Shown piece by piece: positions 1 through 7,279 of a DNA stretch of 64,000 nt. The notes below the pieces were generated by a model. It was given only the letters and a program-made list of their open reading frames with translations, did not search any database and was not told where the DNA came from. Numbering within the stretch: position 1 is the stretch's first letter; every line of letters begins with the position of its first letter. The position numbers and the translations under genes were made by a program. The DNA comes from JAGPIS01 sp964635545 (GTDB lineage: Bacteria > Bacteroidota > Bacteroidia > Bacteroidales > Marinilabiliaceae): contig CAZWOA010000002.1 in NCBI GenBank assembly GCA_964635545.1, positions 1 to 64,000 of the forward strand, in the 5' to 3' direction.

Positions 1-171
1 TGCTGCAGTATCATACAAAAATGAATTTAGGTATAACATTAAGTAATCATATTTATTTTATATAGTTCATTATCAGGGCGTAAGTTGATGTTTTGTGTGT
101 TAGATAACTACTTTTGATGGAATAAAATTCTGTTATGCAACACTTTGTCTGGTATCTATGTGAAATGTTGT

Positions 172-179
172 TAATTTTG
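172..179 (+). promoter_or_regulatory. Candidate -7 box upstream of rex
   Basis: TAATTTTG matches the Bacteroidetes -7 consensus TAnnTTTG and lies 22 bases before the rex start codon. A TTTG at 144-147 could be the -33 element, but the 24-base spacer is longer than the usual 19-21. Positions 1-171 hold no gene that I can recognise. Confidence 0.4.
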
Positions 180-201
180 TAAGTTTAATGAACAAGTCAA
201 A

Positions 202-846
202 ATGAGTAAGATAAAACCTACTGATAGAAAAAGTGTGATTGTCCCTGAGCCGGCATTGCGCAGGATGCCTTGTTATTTGGCATATCTGAAGCTCGCCAGC
301 AGGGATGGTAAGGAGTTTATATCGTCAACTCATATTGCCCGCGATATGGGCGTTGACCCCACGCAGGTAACTAAGGATTTGTCATATACCAGCATTATTG
401 GCAAAACCCGTGTAGGTTATGAGGTGGAGCCTTTAATTGATGAACTTGAGAATTTTCTGCGTTTCAACACCATTGACGAGGGTTACCTCTTTGGTGCCGG
501 AAGCCTTGGCACTGCTCTTCTTCACGACCATGGTCTTCATCAATATGGATTTCGTATTGTTGCTGCTTTTGATGTTAACCCCGATGTGGTAGGTAAAAAT
601 ATTGGTGGTGTGCCCATCCATCATATCGATGATTTTGAGCGTGTTAAGCAAGATAATGTGCGCATAGGAATTCTTACTGTGCCGGTAGAGTATGCCCAGG
701 GTGTTACCGAGTTGATGGTGGCTGGTGGCATAAAGGCTGTGTGGAATTTTACCCCTGTGCGCATTAAAGTTCCCGATGATATTGTGGTTCAGAATACTTC
801 ACTTTATGCACACCTTGCGGTTATGTTTAACCGGCTGCACACGTGA
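202..846 (+). CDS. rex: Redox-sensing transcriptional repressor Rex
   Basis: Rex is a cytoplasmic dimeric repressor that reads the NADH/NAD+ ratio and controls fermentation and respiration genes. The 214-residue length is normal. An N-terminal winged helix (about residues 15-80) contains the conserved stretch with VDPTQVTKDLSY. It is followed by a Rossmann fold with the glycine-rich NAD-binding motif GAGSLGTAL and then AAFDVNP. The C-terminal domain-swapped helix ends in NTSLYAHLAVMFNRL. The ATG at 202 follows a candidate -7 box. A five-codon reading frame (188-205) overlaps this start as ATGA and could be a coincidence. The gene converges on the histidine kinase gene with a 6-base gap. The window does not show which genes it regulates. 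Confidence 0.93.
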   Translation: MSKIKPTDRKSVIVPEPALRRMPCYLAYLKLASRDGKEFISSTHIARDMGVDPTQVTKDLSYTSIIGKTRVGYEVEPLIDELENFLRFNTIDEGYLFGAGSLGTALLHDHGLHQYGFRIVAAFDVNPDVVGKNIGGVPIHHIDDFERVKQDNVRIGILTVPVEYAQGVTELMVAGGIKAVWNFTPVRIKVPDDIVVQNTSLYAHLAVMFNRLHT

Positions 847-852
847 TGTTTA

Positions 853-2214
853 TTAGAATGTAAGTGTAAATTTTGTCTCCACATCCGGCACCGACGATGC
901 AGTGATATTTCCGCCGTGCATCCTCATTATCTGTTTTGATAGGCTTAATCCTATGCCCGAACCGGTGGTTTTGGTGGTGAAAAATGGTATGAATATTTTA
1001 TCGATAACATCGGGAAGAATGCCCGCTCCATTGTCGCTAACTTCAATGGCAACCCTGCCTCGCTTATTAAGAAATGCCTTTATGCTGATGCTAGGATTAC
1101 TCACTTCGGCAGTTGAGTGTATCGCATTTTTGATGAGGTTAATGATAACCTGCTCTATAAGTCGCTCATCAGCCGACAGTTCCAGCGTTGATGGGAAAAT
1201 ATCAGTTTGAATATCTACTCCATGCTCTTTAAACTCTTCCGATAGCAGGGTCAAGATGTTGGTAACCATATCTTTAATGCTAAAGATGGAGTAAATAGGA
1301 TTTGGTATTTTTGTGAGGCTGCGGTAGGTTGTTACGAAATGCATCAGTCCGTCGGTCCTTTTCGATATGGTTTTAAGTGCCATATCAATATCCTCAAACG
1401 CCTCCTGAAGCTCCTCTTCGTTGTTTTCATCAAACGAAATATCTTTTAAGCCGGTCAGTATTGCACTTATAGTGTTTGATAGTGACGAAATGGGAGCTAT
1501 CGAGTTCATTATTTCGTGGGTAAGCACGCTTATAAGTTTCTGCCACGACTCCATCTCCTTCTCTTCCAGCTCATTCTGTATGTTTTTTATCGATATGAGC
1601 ATTATCGATTTGGAACTTATCTTAAATTCGGTGGCATAAATTGTAAGTTGCAGCACTTCATCTTTCCCGGTTACTTTCAGAAGTACATTTTCGTTGTGTC
1701 TTATGGTTAACAGCTTCTGTACCAGTTCGCTGTTAAATCCGGCTAAAGAGTCGATATGGTTGATGGTGCGTAATTGAAACAGCTTTTGCGAGGCATTGTT
1801 AACCAGCTCTACCTTGCCGGTTTTGTCGAATGCTATCAATGCGATGCCAATATGTTGAATTACCGATTGTAGATAGAAGAAACTCTCTTCCTTTTCGGCT
1901 TTTACTTTCTGAAAATCCTTAATCACTTCATTGAATGATATTTTCAGATTTTCAAACGATTTCCCCAATCCATCCAGCTCAAATGTGCGGCTAAAATCGG
2001 AGTACCGTATGGATTCAAGGAAGCTGTTTAGCACTCTGTTGGTGTGGTCAACATAGTGAATAAGGGCAATAATCTGGATAATAACCAATGTGCCCGACAA
2101 TATTATTGATAGGGTAAATTGGGTGTAGAGTATTAAAAAAACGAATAGGAATATGTTGATAGTCAGTAATAAAATGCGGACTATCAAGTTTCCTTTGAAA
2201 TTTTTATAACCCAT
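853..2214 (-). CDS. Membrane sensor histidine kinase (NtrY-like), partner of a sigma-54 response regulator
   Basis: The 453-residue protein begins with two hydrophobic segments (about residues 10-30 and 34-52) that would anchor it in the inner membrane. A linker and a PAS-like region (about 100-200) follow, then a HisKA helix with the phospho-acceptor in LTHEIMNSIAPI (near H233). The ATPase domain shows LIKNAIHS (N box), SDNGAGI (G1) and GSGIGLSLS (G2). Its start codon overlaps the end of the upstream response-regulator gene by 11 bases, so the two are co-transcribed and almost certainly partners. The input signal is not evident: there is no large periplasmic loop, so sensing may occur in the membrane or the PAS region. 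Confidence 0.9.
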   Translation of the reverse strand: MGYKNFKGNLIVRILLLTINIFLFVFLILYTQFTLSIILSGTLVIIQIIALIHYVDHTNRVLNSFLESIRYSDFSRTFELDGLGKSFENLKISFNEVIKDFQKVKAEKEESFFYLQSVIQHIGIALIAFDKTGKVELVNNASQKLFQLRTINHIDSLAGFNSELVQKLLTIRHNENVLLKVTGKDEVLQLTIYATEFKISSKSIMLISIKNIQNELEEKEMESWQKLISVLTHEIMNSIAPISSLSNTISAILTGLKDISFDENNEEELQEAFEDIDMALKTISKRTDGLMHFVTTYRSLTKIPNPIYSIFSIKDMVTNILTLLSEEFKEHGVDIQTDIFPSTLELSADERLIEQVIINLIKNAIHSTAEVSNPSISIKAFLNKRGRVAIEVSDNGAGILPDVIDKIFIPFFTTKTTGSGIGLSLSKQIMRMHGGNITASSVPDVETKFTLTF

Positions 2215-3580
2215 GTTTTTCCATTCTCCGGTATAGCGAAGTGCGTGTCAGCCCAAGGTCGGCTGCTGCCTTCGATATATTGCCGTTATGCGACTTGAGT
2301 ACCTTTGTTATAATATTTCTCTCAATCTCATCAAGGTTGTAAGTCTCTATCGAAGGGCCTTCGGGTGTTGCCTGATGACTGGTCAGATGAAAATCATCAA
2401 CCGAAATAGAATTGCCGTCACACATTATGATTGCCCTCTCGATAACGTGCTGTAACTCACGCACATTGCCCGGCCATTGATAGGCTGACAGTTTGCTTAT
2501 AACGGCTCCTGATAATGGCTGTATATCTTTTTTATATTTATTGGAGTATATTTTTATGAAGTGGGCGGCCAGCACCGGGATGTCCTCTTTTCGCTCGCGT
2601 AGTGGTGGCAACTCAATCTCTACGGTATTGATGCGGTAGAGCAAGTCCTGGCGGAATTTATCTTCGGCAGCCATCTGCCTGATGGGCATATTGGTGGCAC
2701 ACACCAGTCGCACATCTATTGGTTTCGGGGTGTTGGAGCCTACTCGTGTTACCTCGCGTCGCTCCAGAACGGTAAGTAGTTTCGATTGAAACGGGAGACT
2801 TAAGTTTCCTATCTCATCAAGAAATATGGTTCCGCCCGATGCCAGCTCGAAACGTCCGGGGCGGTCGGCCCTTGCATCGGTAAATGCACCCTTCACATGG
2901 CCAAATAGTTCGCTCTCAAACAGAGTTTCGCTCAATGCACCCAAATCGACACTGATAAAAGTTTCGTCGTGGCGTAGCGAGTTGCGGTGTATTGCTCTGG
3001 CTACGAGTTCTTTACCTGTTCCGTTTTCGCCAAGTATAAGAATGTTGGCATCTGTGGCAGCCACTTTTTTTATTGTGTTAAACACCCGTTGCATACCTTC
3101 CGAAACCCCAATAAAATCGGAAAATGGCTGATCGTTAATCTCATTTATGCCTTTTTGCTTCTCTTTCAGTTCGGTAACTTTCGAGCGCGACTGCCTCAGC
3201 TGTATTCCTGATGATATTGAGGCCAACAGCTTCTCATTTTGCCAGGGTTTAATAATGAAGTCGGTGGCACCTGCCTTTATTGCATTTACCGATTTCTCTA
3301 TGTCGCCATATGCGGTAATGAAGAACACCACAGCATCGGGGTCTATTTCCAGTATTTTGTCGAGCCAGTGAAAACCCTCTTTGCCGCTTATTGCATCTTT
3401 GCTGAAGTTCATGTCGAGAAGAATCACATCATATTGATTTGTAATCATATGGCTCGATATCTTCTGCGGATTGGTTTCTGTGGTTATCAGCTCAAGGTAT
3501 GGCTTTAACAGTAGCTTTAAGGCAAACAGAATATCCGTGTTATCATCAACAATTAGTATTTTACCGTTCTTCTTACTCAT
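2204..3580 (-). CDS. Sigma-54-dependent response regulator (NtrC family)
   Basis: This 458-residue protein has the classic three parts. The receiver domain (1-120) has acidic residues D12/D13 and phospho-acceptor D56 in VILLDMN. The AAA+ sigma-54 activation domain (about 155-390) has Walker A GENGTGKE, the loop ELFGHVKGAFTDA, Walker B GGTIFLDEIGNL and the arginine-finger region. A Fis-type helix-turn-helix forms the C-terminus (GNISKAAADLGLTRTSLYRR). The sigma-54 contact loop reads GAFTDA rather than GAFTGA, a substitution that I believe is common in this family. It heads the operon with the histidine kinase. Divergent from it, a sigma-54-like promoter precedes the ABC transporter genes, which are the likely target. 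Confidence 0.92.
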   Translation of the reverse strand: MSKKNGKILIVDDNTDILFALKLLLKPYLELITTETNPQKISSHMITNQYDVILLDMNFSKDAISGKEGFHWLDKILEIDPDAVVFFITAYGDIEKSVNAIKAGATDFIIKPWQNEKLLASISSGIQLRQSRSKVTELKEKQKGINEINDQPFSDFIGVSEGMQRVFNTIKKVAATDANILILGENGTGKELVARAIHRNSLRHDETFISVDLGALSETLFESELFGHVKGAFTDARADRPGRFELASGGTIFLDEIGNLSLPFQSKLLTVLERREVTRVGSNTPKPIDVRLVCATNMPIRQMAAEDKFRQDLLYRINTVEIELPPLRERKEDIPVLAAHFIKIYSNKYKKDIQPLSGAVISKLSAYQWPGNVRELQHVIERAIIMCDGNSISVDDFHLTSHQATPEGPSIETYNLDEIERNIITKVLKSHNGNISKAAADLGLTRTSLYRRMEKHGL

Positions 3581-3646
3581 GGTTGGAGATATTTCTTATT
3601 TCGATTGCATAAAAGTAAATAAAGATATCCAAAGTATGAAAAAAAA

Positions 3647-3662
3647 TGTCCGAAATCGTTCA
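3647..3662. promoter_or_regulatory. Imperfect palindrome, possible enhancer site for the sigma-54 regulator
   Basis: TGTCCGAAATCGTTCA pairs at 5 of 8 positions across its centre. It lies about 50-65 bases upstream of the -24 element of the candidate sigma-54 promoter, an acceptable distance for an upstream activating site. Evidence is position and partial symmetry only. Confidence 0.25.
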
Positions 3663-3709
3663 CTTTTCTGTTGGTTTATTTTGTTTTGCAATATTTGCCA
3701 AATTATTGT

Positions 3710-3725
3710 TGGCATTAAATATGCT
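3710..3725 (+). promoter_or_regulatory. Candidate sigma-54 (-24/-12) promoter of the ABC transporter operon
   Basis: The segment reads TGGCAT-N5-ATGCT, close to the sigma-54 consensus TGGCAC-N5-TTGCA, with the GG and GC dinucleotides exactly ten bases apart. It faces the ABC ATPase gene, and the divergent gene encodes a sigma-54 activator, which makes a chance match less likely. Transcription would start near 3736, leaving a leader of about 140 bases. The rest of 3581-3878 shows no gene. Confidence 0.6.
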
Positions 3726-3878
3726 TTATATAATTTGGTTAGCCATAATTCTAATATGTGACTTGGGGTAATTAGTTGATAATCAGCGATGCATCCTGAG
3801 GTTGTGATGTTAGTTGGTTAGTTGGATTATTGCAATCGGTGTGCGAAATCGCACATGTTGTGTATCAAAAGCGGACAG

Positions 3879-4541
3879 ATGATTATAGTAAGAAATGTAA
3901 GTGTTGTTCAATTGGGAGAGAGGCCCGATAATGTGATTCTGGAGAATATTAACCTTAATATTGAACCGGGTGATTATCTCTCTGTATGCGGCCCCGAGGG
4001 GAGTGGCAAAACTTCACTATTACTTCTTCTCGGTCTGTTCGATCGTCCATCGTCGGGCGAACTTATCTTTAATAATGTTAATGTCAGTAAGTTAAGTAAT
4101 TCAAAGCTTGAACTTATGCGTCGCAATAATGTTGGGTATGTTGGTAATAAATACTCGTTACTCGACAGTTACAGCGTTGGCGAAAACGTGGAGTTGCCGC
4201 TTGTGTATCGTAACCAGCGCTCAGGAATGCGCAAAAGCATGGTAAAGCATACTCTCGATATTTTTAATGTTGGGCACCTTGTCAATCGTAAGGTAACCAC
4301 CATCAGCATGCTCGAAGTGCAGCTTGTAACCCTTGCTCGTGCTATAGTTGCCCGCCCCGAAATTATTATTGCTGATGAGCCCACAGGTATGTTAAACTCG
4401 CACCATACCGACGATTTTATGAATGCCCTTGATGCTGTGTGCGATTCCGGAATATCGATAGTGCACGGTACCAGCTCGGGCACGCTTGCCGATAAAGCGG
4501 TGAGACGTGTCAATCTTTTTGATGGCCATTTAATTGTGTGA
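3879..4541 (+). CDS. ABC transporter ATP-binding protein, MacB/LolD type with degenerate catalytic motifs
   Basis: A 220-residue nucleotide-binding subunit of the LolD/MacB/FtsE group. I chose the ATG at 3879 because the frame upstream does not resemble the family. Walker A (GPEGSGKTS) and Walker B with its glutamate (IIIADEPTG) are intact. Three other motifs are not. The Q-loop, normally like GFVFQ, reads GYVGN. The LSGGQ signature is replaced by ISMLEVQ in front of a normal LARAIVARP. The H-loop (usually VTHD) reads IVHGTSSG. ATP binding looks possible, but ordinary dimeric hydrolysis is doubtful. It is immediately followed by an FtsX/MacB-like permease and is probably expressed from the sigma-54 promoter. 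It may act as a regulatory or structural partner of the permease rather than a pump motor. Confidence 0.85.
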   Translation: MIIVRNVSVVQLGERPDNVILENINLNIEPGDYLSVCGPEGSGKTSLLLLLGLFDRPSSGELIFNNVNVSKLSNSKLELMRRNNVGYVGNKYSLLDSYSVGENVELPLVYRNQRSGMRKSMVKHTLDIFNVGHLVNRKVTTISMLEVQLVTLARAIVARPEIIIADEPTGMLNSHHTDDFMNALDAVCDSGISIVHGTSSGTLADKAVRRVNLFDGHLIV

Positions 4542-7132
4542 TTGGTGAGGGTGATATGGTTCCATATAAAAACGGTATTACGTAGCCTGCTGAAAGGTAA
4601 TACAAGAGCTTTAACAGGGCTGTTGTCGCTATCTATATCGCTTGCTCTCTGTGTGTTTGTGCTTCTTTACGCACGATATGAGAGTAGTTGGGATTATCAT
4701 TTCAAAGATTATAAAAAAATATATCGCATAGCGTCGATAGTAACTGTGGGCAATAGCCAGAACCTGGTGGCAGTATCACCTATGCCACTTAATGGGTTGG
4801 TTGGCGAGCAGGCCGATGTGGAGGAGTCGGCACGCCTGTATAAATTCGGCAAAGGCACTTTGGAAATCGACGGTAAGAAGCTGTTTGAGAGTAGCTTTTT
4901 TATGGCCGACAAAGAATTGTTTTCGCTCTTTTCACTCGAATTTATAGAAGGTGATACGGCCTCGTTATTCACCGATCATCGTTTTATTGCTATTTCGCAA
5001 TCCGCAGCCCATAACTATTTTGGCAATAATAATCCCATTGGTGAAAGCATTGTATTTAATGGAGTTAGCTATAAAATAGGTGCCGTGTTGAAGGATTTGC
5101 CGGCCAATACTCATTTCCACTTCAATTTTATTGCATCGCTAACTACCCTCGGCGAGATGTTTCCTACTGATGATGAATATAATTACATAAGTGATAGCTG
5201 GCTAAGGCTTACATGCCATACCTACATGAAGGTTAAGGATGACGTGAACATTGCCAAACTTACCGATCGCCTTAATGAGCAGAAAGATATACTGGCGGCC
5301 GATGAGGTGGCGCAGGCTGTGAAATTCTATAAAGTTGATATTAGCAGTCTTGCAGTAGATTTTGTTTCCGAGCCTATTACTGATATTCACATGCTTTCGA
5401 AGGCAGAACTTCCCATCGAAAATGGCATAAAATTCTCATACTTAGCTGTTTTTGTGGTTTTGTCATCGTTAATTCTTATCTTCACAGGTATTAATTTTGT
5501 ATATATTACCGAGTCCACCTCAGCACAACGCGGTCTTGAACTTGAGTCGCTAATGGTAGCAGGAGCCAGCAGGTTTCAGCTTTTCCGCAAACTGAAGATT
5601 GAAATTATAGTTCATAGTTTTGTTGCTGCTTTTATTGCACTTGTTATTGTTGAGTTGCTCATTGCGTTGGTTAACAGTAGTGTAGGTCTGAAGCTTGGAC
5701 TGTGGGAGGCCGATTATCACTCAACAGGGGTACTGCTCTTTGTGTGTGTGTTGTCGATTGCCGCAGGGGTCTATCCATCATTCCGGTTCGTTTATGGTTA
5801 TCCTCTTGCTTCAGCAATGCGTAAGCGCAAAGTTACCAGGCATTTCGGCTTCAAAGGTTTTATACTTTTTGCTCAGGCCGGATTGTTGGGGGTGATATTT
5901 TATGTATTAAGTGGTATGTTGCTTACGCTACACGATGCGCGCCGAATGAATCCAGGCTTTAAGATGTCGGATGTGATGGTTATCGACCGTGGTAATCTTC
6001 TTGGAAACTCGTGGGTGAATTTCAGAAATGATATACTTAAGGTAAAATCGGTTGATAATGTTGCCACGGCCAAATCTGTACCGGGGCAAATGCATCTTTT
6101 TTTGTCATATAGAGTTGATAGCCAGCTCGNNNNNNNNNNNNNNNNNNNNNNNNNNNNNNNNNNNNNNNNNNNNNNNNNNNNNNNNNNNNNNNNNNNNNNN
6201 NNNNNNNNNNNNNNNNNNNNNNNNNNNNNTCTGTACCGGGGCAAATGCATCTTTTTTTGTCATATAGAGTTGATAGCCAGCTCGGTAATTCTATTGTGCT
6301 ACTCTCTACCAATGTGGTTTCGGCCCAATATTTTGATGTGATGGGTATTCAACTCAACAATGGAACTTTTATTGGTAATTCGGCTTCCGACTCTCTTGCG
6401 GTGATGCTTAACGAATCGGCAGTAAAAAAGTATGGGCTCATCAAGCCATTAGGCGAACGAATAGAGCCTAATGAGGAAGATAATGTGAAATATGGCAGCT
6501 ATGTGGTGAAGGGAGTGATGAAGGATTATCATTACTCCGACTATTCGTTACCCATCAACCCACTTATGATTATGCTTTCGCCCGATAATGATGTGCAGCG
6601 TTACATAGTGATAAAAAAAGGTAAAGGCTTCAATAATAGTTCGTTGGATGATATAAAGCAGGTGTGGAATATGTATCTTTCTGATATGCCAATGGATATC
6701 AAAGAGTTGCATCAATATATGGATAGGCAGTTTGATGATGACTTCCGACTATTGCGCATAGGATTTCTACTGTTTGCTGTGGCTTTTTATGTGTTTATAA
6801 CAGGAGTGTATGCCTTCTCGCGCACGTTTTACGACTCATCTAAATATAAACTAGCCGTTGGGCAGCTGTGTGGGCAATCGGTATCAGCAATGATCTTTAG
6901 AATTACATTACGTCCGGTGATTGTTATTTTCATTGCGCTCATATTTTCTCTGATTATCTCCATGGGAGTTATCGCTGCTTATCAAAGTATATTTACTATA
7001 AATCTGAAATTTCCAACTCTGTTTTTTGCTATTACTTCAGTTTTGTGGATGTTTTTTTCAGTTTCTCTATTTATAATAGCCAATCTATCGCTTCTGCGTA
7101 AGGATTCTCCGGTGCGAGAACTGGTTAATTAA
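4542..7132 (+). CDS. ABC transporter permease, MacB/FtsX type, split only by an assembly gap
   Basis: The gene reads from 4542 into a 100-N gap (6130-6229) and continues to 7132. The 55 bases before the gap (6075-6129) are repeated exactly after it (6230-6284). Removing 155 bases joins the halves in frame into an 811-residue protein. It has the two-half layout of Bacteroidetes FtsX-like permeases: an N-terminal membrane segment (LLSLSISLALCVFVLLYA), a periplasmic core domain, a membrane bundle near residues 300-410, a second anchor and periplasmic domain, and a final bundle of three segments. The start may be TTG 4542 or GTG 4551 (MIWFHIKTVL...), directly after the ATPase stop. Such pairs move lipids, peptides or signals rather than nutrients; the substrate is unknown. 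Confidence 0.87.
6130..6229. other. Assembly gap (100 N) with duplicated 55-bp flanks
   Basis: The gap has exactly 100 Ns. The 55-base sequence ending at 6129 is identical to that starting at 6230. This is the signature of two contigs that overlap by one k-mer but were scaffolded with a fixed-length gap. The permease reading frame is restored when one copy and the Ns are removed, so no real sequence seems to be missing. Confidence 0.9.
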
Positions 7133-7217
7133 CCCAAATTATGAGATTTTTAGTGTGCTGAATATCTGTTTTTTTAAATAACATCTAACTATGATGAATA
7201 ATTTTTAAAAAAATGAA

Positions 7218-7225
7218 TATATTTG
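7218..7225 (+). promoter_or_regulatory. Candidate -7 box of secDF
   Basis: TATATTTG fits TAnnTTTG. Transcription would begin near 7232, downstream of the more upstream possible start codon (7223). This supports the ATG at 7280 as the true start. No clear -33 TTTG is seen. Confidence 0.45.
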
Positions 7226-7279
7226 CGCAATTCGACTGAATCATACTTAAAGAAAATATCTTTTAAATTAATTAAAAAA

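Noticed and set aside
2204..3580. GAFTDA in place of GAFTGA as evidence of a non-functional sigma-54 activator
   Set aside because: As far as I know this variant is frequent in functional members; the other motifs are intact.
7223..7279. Upstream start for SecDF
   Set aside because: It overlaps the -7 box and would precede the predicted transcription start; the family starts at MQNSGAIRLFA.
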